Positions 33,659 through 43,267 of a DNA stretch of 64,000 nt are shown here, in pieces. The stretch is from Monoplex corrugatus. Taxonomy: Eukaryota > Mollusca > Gastropoda > Littorinimorpha > Ranellidae. Both the position numbers and the translations under genes were made by a program. Every line of letters starts with the position of its first letter. Positions within the stretch are counted from its first letter, which is position 1. The notes beneath the pieces were generated by a model. The model searched no databases. It saw only the letters and a list, made by a program, of their open reading frames with translations, and had not been told where the DNA came from. The stretch is taken from the NCBI GenBank assembly GCA_030674185.1, contig JAPXFY010000031.1, positions 34,076,039 through 34,140,038 of the forward strand, written 5' to 3'.

Positions 33659-35002
33659 ATGGATCCTGCTCTGCCGCTGATGATGCTCAAGGTGCAGCAT
33701 GAACTCGTCTACTTTCAGCAACGACTCGCTGCAATGGACCTGAGGATGCGCAGGAGATCACTCTGGGTCAGAAACTACCTCACCGAGGAAAGGAGGGAGA
33801 CTGGCCACTACTACACCCTGCTGGATGTCACCATGAGAGACATAGACCACGCCATGTTCAGGAACTACACAAGGCTGACATTGCCTGTCTTCCTGGAAGT
33901 CCTGGACAGCATTCGGCCACGAATCACCAGGCAGGATACCAACATGAGGATGGCCATTGAGCCTGGGCTGAAGCTTGCGGTCACCTTGAGGTATCTGGCC
34001 ACTGGAGACAGCTACCACTCCTTGTCGTACGCTTTTCGTGTTGGGGTTGCCACCATCTCCCGCTTCCTGGTTGAGGTGTGCCAGGCCATCACAGAGGCCT
34101 ACAACCTGGAAGCCTTCCCTGATGACTGGACAGAGAACTTTTGGAAAGGCATTGCTGACAAGTTCAACACCCGCTGGAACATGCCCCACACCATGGGTGC
34201 TTTGGATGGGAAACATGTGGCCATCAAGAAGCCCCCAAACACAGGCAGTATGTACCACAACTACAAGGGCTTCTTCTCCATCCCTATGCTGGCGCTCGTG
34301 GACGCAGACTACAGGTTCCTGTGGGTTGAGCTTGGTGGAGTAGGACACATGTCCGACGCCCAAATCTTCCTGCAGAGTGACCTAAGTAAGGATTTGGAGG
34401 ACGGTTCCATCAACAGGCCAGTTCCATGTCCGCTCACAGATGATCCTGAGGATACCACCCCTGTTCCCTACTTCATCGTGAGTGATGATGCCTTTGCTCT
34501 GAAGGACTACTGCATGAAGCCCTACTCCAGGAACAGCATGCAAAGCTCTGAGCTCATCTTCAACTACAGGCTGTCAAGGGCAAGAAGGGTGGTGGAGAAT
34601 GCCTTTGGATTGTTGGCCCAACGCTTCAGGGTCTTGCTGCGTACCTGTGAACTCAAGCCAGACAGCGTGAGAGACGTTGTCCAGTGCTGCGTGACACTTC
34701 ACAACATTCTGCTACAGCGACTACCCCCACCCGCGGACGCAGCCGACACGGAAGATGCAGAGAATGACGTAATCCCAGGCTCTTGGAGGGAGCAAGTCAT
34801 CTGGACTGACCAGCCTCAGCCACAAGCAGCTCGTGCCACCAATGCTGGGAAGGAGGTCAGGGAGATCCTCACAGACTTCTTTGGCAGTCCTGCAGGGATT
34901 GTCCCTTGGCAGTGGGACAAAGCCCATGTCAACCGGCCCGCCGCAGCTGCAAGTCCTGACCCTCACCCTGCTCCTGCTTCACCAGGGTATCCTGTGCAGT
35001 GA
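33659..35002 (+). CDS. PIF/Harbinger (HARBI1-like) DDE transposase, intact
   Basis: A 447-residue nuclease that would excise and reinsert the element at TTA-type sites, normally with its partner DNA-binding protein. After an N-terminal helical region (about residues 1-165) comes the DDE_Tnp_4-type domain: first Asp in MGALDGKHVAIKKP (near 181), second in YFIVSDDAFALKDYCMKPY (near 278), Glu in ARRVVENAFGLLAQRFRVL (near 315). DAQIF and CCVTLHNIL blocks are also typical. No stops or frameshifts interrupt it. A TATA box precedes it and an AATAAA lies at 35192. Its length is in the usual 350-450 range with a Pro/Ala-rich tail. This is one of the few apparently functional transposon genes here. Confidence 0.95.
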   Translation: MDPALPLMMLKVQHELVYFQQRLAAMDLRMRRRSLWVRNYLTEERRETGHYYTLLDVTMRDIDHAMFRNYTRLTLPVFLEVLDSIRPRITRQDTNMRMAIEPGLKLAVTLRYLATGDSYHSLSYAFRVGVATISRFLVEVCQAITEAYNLEAFPDDWTENFWKGIADKFNTRWNMPHTMGALDGKHVAIKKPPNTGSMYHNYKGFFSIPMLALVDADYRFLWVELGGVGHMSDAQIFLQSDLSKDLEDGSINRPVPCPLTDDPEDTTPVPYFIVSDDAFALKDYCMKPYSRNSMQSSELIFNYRLSRARRVVENAFGLLAQRFRVLLRTCELKPDSVRDVVQCCVTLHNILLQRLPPPADAADTEDAENDVIPGSWREQVIWTDQPQPQAARATNAGKEVREILTDFFGSPAGIVPWQWDKAHVNRPAAAASPDPHPAPASPGYPVQ

Positions 35003-35355
35003 TATGCCTTTGGGCATCACCTCCAATCATTGGTCCTTTTCAGGACCTAAAAATTCCCAAGAGATTTGACTTGTCACTCTCTCCCTCTATCTGTCTGTTT
35101 CTCAGTCAATGTATCTCTGTCTCTCCCTCCCCCCTCTCCCTCTCTCCCAGTCTCTCTCTCTCTGAGTGTGCATGTGAAAATAATTATGTTAAATAAAACT
35201 ACCTATCCTTCTGTGACCATTTCCCCCCCTAAGACGCACAGACACTACACACAGCACACTCCACCCCACCCCAATCACACATACAACCCCACACCCAAAA
35301 CAAACGGACGTTTTTATTTTTTCAATGTAGGTACATGTATACATGTGTAAACTAG

Positions 35356-35358
<3 letters not shown>

Positions 35359-35421
<63 letters not shown>
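35359..35421 (+). repeat. (GA)n microsatellite between the two Harbinger genes
   Basis: A pure AG run in the intergenic space of the element; a poly-G run lies at about 35622-35638. Confidence 0.97.
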
Positions 35422-35423
<2 letters not shown>

Positions 35424-35697
35424 CTTGTTAAGTTGTGCTAATGTGTATACATAAAGAAAAAAGTCCAGCAAAAAGATCAATTCCATTCTACATCTATAAA
35501 CCTTTTTTTAAAAAAAACAAACACACTGGCAGTCCTACTAAACTAATCGCATTTTTATCAAATAGGCGTGTAAAATACGCCCAAATTGAACGGGTTCCCA
35601 GGTAGGTCTGTGTGTGTGTGTGGGGGGGGGGGGGGGGGTGAGGTGCGGTGTGTGTGTGGATGGGGGAGGGGTGGGTGGCTCAATCTCTTTTGAACAA

Positions 35698-36726
35698 TTA
35701 TTGGCCCTGAAAAGGGCCGTATTTTGCATTAGGAGTGCTGCTACTCGAAACCGATGTCCACGTCATCCAGGTTGAGGGTGCTGTAGGTAGAGGGGCCAGC
35801 AGACAGACGGGTCTTCTTGGGGGTGCGCTTCCGTGGGGACTGCCTGACACGAACTGGACTGTCCAGCAGGTACTCCAAGGGGTCAGGCCGCACGGGGATG
35901 GCGGGAGGGTTCGAAGGCTGGATGCACGTAGGGGTGGGGCCATGGCAGCAGCGGCGTCCACATGTTTCACCACCTTCCACACCTCGTCCTCAAGGGCCTT
36001 GGTCCTGGCCTGGTCCAGGGGTTCGGCCCGAGCCGCCATGGCATTCCAAAAGTGGGATTTGGTGGTGGGCATACGTGCGACCATGCGGTCCACCTCCCCC
36101 TTCAGGTACTCACAGTACTCTGCCATGGCAGTCATATCCGGATGCTTGGAGGCTGGCCTTTGACCCGCAGATGCAGAAGTGGTGGCAGCTTGAGTGGACA
36201 TGGCTGTAGCTGCAGGCACAGGACAACTTGGGCCAGCCAACTCGGGGTCCAAGCCGGTACTTGAAGCAGAACCTCTTCTCCGCTTTCCTCCACCCATGGT
36301 CTTGGGGGAGATCTCATGGATGAAGGGGAGCATAAACCCCATCCTTGTTTCCAGAGATTGTAGTCCTGCAGAGAGGGAGGCACTGGAACCACTCTTGGAG
36401 CGTGCCTTCTTGGCCCGAGCAAGCATGGTTCTCATCGACTTGTACCATGCGGCCAAAACTTGCGGCGTCACTCCCAGTATGTCTGCAAGATACTTCCACT
36501 CCCGCTTCCTTCTAGGGTAGTCCTTGTAGTCTGGCTCGTTCTTGTCGTATATGTAGGGCCGTTGCTTCAGGAACTCTATGGCCAGGTCCCTCTGCTCTTC
36601 AGTCAGGTTGACTCTGACTGCTTTCCTCTTTCCTTTGCCTTTCTGGGGTAGGGTAGGCTCACGCTCTACCAGCTCCTCCACGTCCTCAACCGCAGACAGT
36701 GACGCCTCGGATTCAGAAGAATCCAT
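35698..36726 (-). CDS. MADF-type accessory protein of the Harbinger element, C-terminal frameshift likely
   Basis: The minus-strand frame starts MDSSESEASLSAVEDVEELV (acidic). It then has a MADF/Myb-SANT-like region at about residues 42-115: LAIEFLKQRPYIYDKNEPDY, YPRRKREWKYLADILGVTPQ and WYKSMRTMLARAKK. In PIF/Harbinger elements the second protein binds the element ends and carries the transposase into the nucleus. The 342-codon frame probably leaves the native register near 35940. The other frame, ending at 35741, gives a more natural basic and then acidic tail (QSPRKRTPKKT, then LNLDDVDIGFE). A TATA-like TATAAAA (36812-36818, minus strand) lies about 90 bp upstream. Confidence 0.85.
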   Translation of the reverse strand: MDSSESEASLSAVEDVEELVEREPTLPQKGKGKRKAVRVNLTEEQRDLAIEFLKQRPYIYDKNEPDYKDYPRRKREWKYLADILGVTPQVLAAWYKSMRTMLARAKKARSKSGSSASLSAGLQSLETRMGFMLPFIHEISPKTMGGGKRRRGSASSTGLDPELAGPSCPVPAATAMSTQAATTSASAGQRPASKHPDMTAMAEYCEYLKGEVDRMVARMPTTKSHFWNAMAARAEPLDQARTKALEDEVWKVVKHVDAAAAMAPPLRASSLRTLPPSPCGLTPWSTCWTVQFVSGSPHGSAPPRRPVCLLAPLPTAPSTWMTWTSVSSSSTPNAKYGPFQGQ

Positions 36727-36811
36727 GGTAGCGATGAAAATGGAGAAAAATTCAGTCGTGGACTCCAGTAGCAGCTCAAAATGAATGAGAGTTGTCAGTA
36801 AAACTCCCGCC

Positions 36812-36818
36812 TTTTATA
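36812..36818 (-). promoter_or_regulatory. TATA box of the Harbinger accessory gene
   Basis: The minus strand reads CAGTATAAAAGGCGG, about 90 bp upstream of the start at 36726. Confidence 0.65.
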
Positions 36819-36829
36819 CTGTTCCAACG

Positions 36830-37267
36830 GCGACTGACCAAGTTGCGAAAGCGGTTGGCATGCGAGACAACTGCCTAGGCCACTAGTTGGCAAGCAGTTG
36901 TCTATCAGCGCAACCGCACAGCGAGCGAGCGGGACACGCCGTGAAGCGTGCCACGTCTGCCACGCTGGCCTTGGCTTTGGCGCCAATTCGTATAGGTTGC
37001 CTCACGAGGCAACAGATACAACTGTGTGTGAACGCTCTGCCAACCGCAGGCAACCGCAAAACAGTTGCCTTGCACCTCGAAGTTTTCGGTTTGATCTATC
37101 AACTATTTGGACATGACAACTGCCGAGTCAACTGGAATCGGGAAAATCCAAAAAGGTGACAACTGCAGACAACTGCAGACAACTGCTAGGCCACAACGTG
37201 GCAACAAGTTGCCAAACCTGCCAACTGCCGTTGTTGCCTAGTTAGTTGCCTTCGTGTAAACGAAGCA
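36830..37267. repeat. Right subterminal GGCAACT/AGTTGCC motif cluster
   Basis: Dense CAACTGC and GTTGCC motifs, including a tandem GACAACTGCA near 37160, lead up to the right inverted repeat. Confidence 0.75.
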
Positions 37268-37270
37268 TTA

Positions 37271-39350
37271 AAGGCCTAACATCCGATCCAATGGATCGGG
37301 ACGCATGCGCATTGAGTGTAGGCGTGGCTTTTCTAAATAAGGCAATGCACGTGGTCGGCAGCTGTAAACAAAAACTGTGCTAGAAGCAACTTTTCTTCTG
37401 CCTCACCCCCACCCTGCACTCACCAGCCCTGTGCAGTTTCTCTGGTACTACCAACCCCTGACCCAAGGCACTGTCCCCGTACATTTTACAAGTTTTTAGC
37501 GGTCTCACAACACGCACTACTATTACCCCAGTCCCACACAGCCATCTGGTTATGAGGTTGTGTGTTTCTACTGTAAACTGTCTGGCCATGACCCTCTCTC
37601 CAGCAGCTGCCCTTCTACTTTGCCCCCACACAGTCCTAATCTCAACCCCCCCCCCCCCCCATCTGTGTGTGTGTGTGTGTGTGTGAAGTAACGCAATGAA
37701 AAAAATTAGTTGCTTCTGGTGTCTTCTCGTTTCTGCTACTATGCTTGTGATGTTCATCGATTGATTAATTGTATTTTCCATTTCATATATATGTCGAAAA
37801 ACTCGTGATGCTAACTCAAAGCGGCAAACTACTTGAAATTCTGATGATTAATTATCCTGCAAAATTCTAAGAGAGATGGGGGGAACGGTACGCGCGGGAA
37901 GGCAGGGTTTCCTGGTCAAACAGACTCGGTTACCACGCGATATAGGAGGTCCCACAGGGGGCACATTCCACTGAGAAAGACTTGCAAAGAGGAAAGTATT
38001 AGACTCACTTGACACTAAACGCATTGTTTATCCCCTGCACAGCCTCTCACGGCGGGAAAGAAAAACAACCCGCAGGAAATGAAGCTGCAAGGTCGCCGTC
38101 TGTCTTCTGCCGCCAGTTAGGCCTATCTTACCGCGCTCAAACTTTCTTGCAGAGAATGTAGATGTGTGCTTATTTTGTGTTGTATTAAATGAAATAAATC
38201 GTTGTAGTTCTCAGTGTTGGATATAAACATAGAAGAGAAAGAACTAGTTGGATAAATGTAATCGTGGCTGGAATGGCAGCGTGCACGTGATATAGTACTA
38301 TCTCATGTGACTGTGTGTTGTACTGACACCGTAGGTACTATACTCTTTGCTGACACTAGTGACTGTGTGACTAGGTTGATGACAGCAGGTCTATGTCACT
38401 GACATATCTTGACACATCATCACAGTTACGCCCGATGCTTCTAGACCCACTTCATGTCGTCCTTTTATCCTGTTGGGCTTTTTCACATTTGGCAGGTGTA
38501 GGATTTTACAGGGCAGTATGTACATTAGGCCTATAGACGTTCTCACATCTGGTACCAGTGAGTTTCAGTGTTGATATCAGTAGATATACAGAGAGAGGGC
38601 AAGCCAGACAAAACAGCTGCCTCATTGTTTTGGAGCCGTGATGCTTTACAGTAGTCTAAATCCTCAGCAGTGGACTGGCAGTGGATATGTTCATGTTTTA
38701 ACAGTCAGGCTCTAGGCTATATCCAGTTTATTTATCAAAGAAATCAGTATATGGTATTGTTTGACAAAAGTGTAGTAGTGGTAGTGCTGAGTTTGTGAAA
38801 TCATGTCAGACTGTGTGTGCTGTTGCTGGTGTGAAATTTGAATCCCCCAGCCCTATCGATAAACCAGACTTCGGTAAAGGCTGTTATCACCAGAGGTCAG
38901 TGTTGCTTTTATTTACTCCTCAGATGTGTGTGTGTGTGTGTGTGTTCAGGCAGCATGACTGTTTTGCTTTGCAATTTCCTTCCACGTGCTTTTCTATTTT
39001 CGGTGGATGTGCCAATCAAGTTACCGTAGCTCCGCCCCTATACCTTCGATTCGGATTTTATTTTCCAAATAAAAGCACACAACCACACTTTTTGTTACAA
39101 AGATTATAACTAACTAAAAGCAATGCTTGATAATTAAGTCTGTGCCAAAAATGAGCGATGTAGATTCCCTCTAGTTCGAGTAATCTGCGTTTAATTGAGA
39201 GCAGACAGCGTGTGTTACCCCGCCGACGGTTTGAATTCAAGTGACTTCGCTGCAGCCTCCCGCCTTATATACTCCTGTTGTGTCTTTAAGTGGATTCAGT
39301 GAGCTGGACGACGTTGAATAAATCTGACTATCCTAAGATTCTTGACCTTA
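37271..39350. other. Intergenic sequence, no gene recognised
   Basis: A poly-C then (TG)n run lies near 37646-37684, and a short TG run near 38928. Nothing codes convincingly on either strand. Confidence 0.4.
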
Positions 39351-39359
39351 TTTTTGTTG

Positions 39360-39848
39360 GGTAAAAGTGCATTTTAGGTGCGTAAATTATTGGACCCAAT
39401 ATACAACAATAATACGTTATACAACAATAATACGTTAATACTTACGTTCGTAGCAGATTTATACGTTCGCAGCAGATTTATAGCGGATAATTGTCAGCTA
39501 TAGTCTTTAGGATGGCAAGAAACATGTCCTCGTGACGAAACCTGTTGCGAAAAACGAATTGATGGAGATAGGATGGGAAGAGATCACGGGATGTGCCGAA
39601 CTGTCTGCGCAATTTTCGTTTGGCGCGCATCCACATATTCTCGACGTGTTCGTAGCAGATTTATAGCGGATAATTGACCGTAAATGTACAATAATTTCCG
39701 GTACCACAGCAGACAACCGGAACGGAAGTAATATGGCTGACCACTCGTGCTTATAAGTAATGATTCATTATTGCTAAATGGGTCAAATTCAGTGGGGAAA
39801 TAATTTACGCACCTAAAATAATTTACGCACCTAAAATGCACTTTTACC
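39360..39848 (-). mobile_element. Merlin-type deletion derivative (MITE), 489 bp
   Basis: The ends GGTAAAAGTGCATTTTAGGT and its inverted partner are flanked by a perfect 9-bp duplication, TTTTTGTTG (39351-39359 and 39849-39857). An 8-9 bp duplication and the coding remnant inside both fit Merlin. Confidence 0.85.
39478..39651 (-). pseudogene. C-terminal fragment of a Merlin (IS1595/IS1016-like) transposase
   Basis: A 57-codon minus-strand frame ending in a stop reads EHVENMWMRAKRKLRRQFG, then LFPSYLHQFVFRNRFRHEDM and FLAILKTIADNYPL. This matches the C-terminal part of the DDE_Tnp_IS1595 domain, including the catalytic Glu in VENMW and the (W/F)xNR block. The rest of the transposase is missing, so the element cannot move itself. 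The fragment has no ATG and was found by reading the minus strand between the inverted ends. Confidence 0.8.
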
Positions 39849-39857
39849 TTTTTGTTG

Positions 39858-41325
39858 TACATATTTTGTTGTGGCACTAGCAGTATTTTCGATTCTGTGT
39901 TTGTGCTGATTCCATTTGAGTTTGAGTTTGTTTCCTACAGTGAGTAACTAAGGTTGGCAGTTACTGTTTTCTGTCGTATCTGTAGGCTATAGGCCCTACG
40001 TGATTATTATTTATAATAGGTATGTCACAATCGGCGATTACGCGTGCGCGAAAACTGTAGCGGAAGACTTACCGGCGTGGCGGCACATGTGAGAGGGTAG
40101 ACAAACAATCGCTGTTTGTTTCGTTAATGTATTCATGATGATGATGAATACCGAAGTCCGTACTTTTCCCATGATGACCTGGTTATTTTCACGAGCTTCC
40201 TCTGATTTGCTGACGTGGCGGTGGTGGTGTGACTTGTGTGTGCGGCCATATCTCCCAAACTTAGTTATGGGTATGATTGTTAGTATCAAATAAAGTGACC
40301 ACCAATAAGAACATGCATTTTCCTACCTATGTGTAAAATTTGGTGCAGATATTATTTTGTTAAACCGTTTTACGCCATATTACAGATAGTGGGTGTAGTG
40401 ACTGTTGTTATTGCCTTCGGCGACCGTTGTTTACAACGGCCGTCAGGCTTATCTGTGCCGATTCACCGTTTTCTTTTGGTCATACCAGCTGAACCTGTTG
40501 GAGTTAAAACTTCATTTTTCACAACATAGGCCTATAAGATAATGCATTTGTAACTTACTGTGTAAAATTTGGTGAACAAATTTTAAGCATTTATAACTCG
40601 AAATACAAGCTTCAGTTTGACGCTGGTTGTCAGTCTAGATCTAGTAGATGACTCGGCAAACTGCAGCAATGGGCAGTCAAACTTCAAAGGTCTGCTACCC
40701 CTCATTATCAGCTTCTAGACTTCTGGACTTTAGATTGTCAGATTGGATAAGATTAAAACTCGCACGACTAGGCAAGTTTAAAAGAATTCAGTTATGTAGT
40801 TTGGAAAAATAGAAAAAATGAAAAAAACGGAACCTAGATCTAGTGTATGTTGTGGCTTATTGGTCAAGTGAAGAATCGTATGATAATGCAGTGGACTATG
40901 ACATTCCAAAATTTTCTCTGGCTTGTGATGTTATATTTGGAGGCCTTGTCTTGTCATGAATCCATTTCAATTCTGTACTATTATTACCATCTGGCACAAC
41001 AAACCCATATCACTCCTGCCTGTCTGATATAGAACTGATGCATCAGCCACAGCAAAACCAGACAGGACATACAAAATCAAATACTGTTCTGTCTTCCTAT
41101 TCTCCTTTGCTACACATTACAAGGTCTGGTGTCCACATGCTTCAGCTATGCTTAGTAACATTTAAGTAACTCCTGGCTGCACTGTCATAAAAACAGTCCA
41201 TACATGCACAACACAGCATTTTACATGGTTTAGTTCATAAACCATACATTCCATGGCAGATTTTTTTTTCTGAATTACTCAGTGTTTTTGTTTTGTAAAG
41301 AAATACCAAGAGATTTTGTTATCTC

Positions 41326-41380
<55 letters not shown>

Positions 41381-41547
41381 TATACTGACAATGCATACTT
41401 TCATGTACATTATTTAACGTGAATCATAATGCTGAAAAAGTAAAGTTGAGAAGAATATATAGGGGTCCTATTTGCTATCTTGGTGTTGTATTTTGCTTCA
41501 TAGGATAAGTGAACAAATGACAGGTATGTAGTATTATGTTGGTGTCA
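39858..41547. other. Intergenic sequence with one (TG)n tract
   Basis: No gene recognised; a near-pure TG run lies at 41329-41380. Confidence 0.4.
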
Positions 41548-41785
41548 CTGATGGGGGTGTCAAGGGCTGTTTCAGTATATCTCCTTCTTCTGGAAAATCT
41601 GGTAGAAATTTTCTTTCCTGTCATTCTTTTTCTTTGCCTTGATTTTGTCCTTTGTCATATCTTCCTTTTTCATTTTCTGTCTTGCTGATCCATTCACCTG
41701 GTAAGTTTTCCATAAAGCCTCTTTGAATTGATAATAGGATACATAATTAATGAATTGTATTTTTTAGCTGTAAGTAGGTATTCCA
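41548..41785 (+). repeat. Interspersed repeat family A, 5' half
   Basis: CTTCTGGAAAATCTGGTAGA, TCTTGCTGATCCATTCACC and TTGATAATAGGATACAT match the family. The copy stops where the DIRS-associated sequence begins. Confidence 0.65.
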
Positions 41786-41821
41786 AAGTGCTCTTCGCGG
41801 GCGGCGAAAAGTACGGCAAAA

Positions 41822-42156
41822 GGAAATTTTCCTTCTAAAATTACGTTTAATCTAACATACTTACCGTGGCTCACAAATGCAAGAAGCGGCAGCGGTTTGC
41901 CAATTCTGCCTCGTAACAATAAAGTCCGAAGGGACAGTAACTCTGAGAGTGTCTACGTCTTGCGCATGCGCAGGTGCTCTTCCTCTTTTCGAGGAGACCT
42001 TGACCTTGACCCTGACTGTGGCTAGAAGGAACCAGGAAGGCGGGAGGTCGGGAGGGACTCTGCGTGAGCCACGGTAAGTATGTTAGATTAAACGTAATTT
42101 TAGAAGGAAAATTTCCTTTTAATTACACATACTATACCGTGGCTCACAAATGCAGA
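41822..42156. repeat. Inverted repeat at the DIRS 3' end
   Basis: Arms of about 54 bp at 41823-41876 and 42066-42118 are near-perfect complements (AGGAAATTTTCCTTCTAAAA against its complement). A third partial copy, ACCGTGGCTCACAAATGCAG, lies at 42136. Such complementary end sequences template circular intermediates in DIRS elements. Confidence 0.85.
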
Positions 42157-42187
42157 ATAGCACTACCCGGATGGAGGGCTTACCTGG

Positions 42188-43267
42188 TTAACGCCTGGAG
42201 GAATGGCAGGAGTCAGGGCATGTGGCTGAGATGGGGTGTTGGGCCACCACAGCGGAAGCGATACCCCTGGACCCATCTTCGCGCAGACGGGAGACGTCGC
42301 GCAGGTAGAACTGGATGAAAGTGCCCGGGGAACGCCAGTACGCGGCGTCTAGGACGTTTTGGATGCTGGCATTGTGGATGACTGCCAGCGAAGAAGCCCA
42401 TGCTCTGATCTCATGGGGCCTTGGGGAGAAGACAGCTAGCTCGGCGCTCGACCTGGCATACGCAGCCTTGATGACTTCCCTCAGCCATCGAGAGATGGAC
42501 GTGCGTCTAATGTCCTTTCTATAGTTTTCGTTGTAAGAGAGAAAAAGGTGGCGCCGCTGCTGGCGAGAAGATTTCGTCCGCTTTCTGTACGCTCACAGTG
42601 CGCGAACCGGGCAGAGAGTGCGATCCTCGTCGTCCGGAGCGAGGATAGACGTGAGGGGATGGATGTGGATGGCCGGCGAAGGAGAACCTGGAGACTGGTT
42701 CTTGGCCAAGAATTCCGGGAGTAGGCGGAGAGACATCGAGCCATCAGGTTCGAGAGCAACATCTCCGGGGAGACCACTAAGGGCGTGCACTTCGCTGCAG
42801 CGCCTCCCCGATGCGAGAGAGACGAGAAAGGCCGTCTTGAAAGAGATGAACTTCAGGGAACACTCCCTGATGGGTTCGTAAGGGGGGAGTCTAAGGGATG
42901 AGAGGACGAGAAAGAGATCCCACGCCGGGGTTCGGCGGGGGTTCCTGGCTTCCTGGAGAGAAGCCCCTCTGACGAGATTCCGCAATAGAGGATCGTGCTC
43001 AAAGGACGGACCACCCAACTGACGGATGGTGGTGCAGATGGCCGCCCTGTGGACCTTCACTGAGGATGCGGAAAGCTTTTTCTCTGTGGACAGAAAGCCG
43101 AGGTAGTTGGCCAACTGCAAGCGAGAGGGTGAATGGGGTGACACCTCATTTGAGGTGCACCAAGAGACCCAGCCATTCCAGTGGGCATTGTACACCCCCT
43201 GTGTGCCCGGCCTGTGAGCTTGCTGCACAAGGCCGATTACGGCCGGGGACAGGCCTAATGAAGACAT
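42188..43267 (-). pseudogene. DIRS tyrosine recombinase with one in-frame stop
   Basis: This enzyme would integrate a circular DNA copy without making a target duplication. The frame begins around MSSLGLSPAVIGLVQQAHRP and has an N-terminal SAM-like core-binding domain (LANYLGFLSTEKKLSASSVK). The first catalytic Arg lies in LASGRRCSEVHAL. A TGA at 42593-42595 replaces one codon, probably Arg CGA by C-to-T change. The same frame continues with the H-x-x-R motif (RPHEIRAWASS) and the catalytic region AAYWRSPGTFIQFYLRD. Its start overlaps the end of the RT frame by about 13 bp. Confidence 0.88.

Larger units (their letters stand above)
33261..37267. mobile_element. Complete PIF/Harbinger DNA transposon
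   Basis: The 4.0-kb element is flanked by TTA on both sides (33258-33260 and 37268-37270). Its ends share CGTTTACACGAAGGCAACT in inverted orientation. It carries two converging genes, a DDE transposase on the plus strand and a MADF-type protein on the minus strand, the two-gene plan of PIF/Harbinger elements. Many GGCAACT/AGTTGCC motifs lie in both subterminal regions. Confidence 0.95.
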
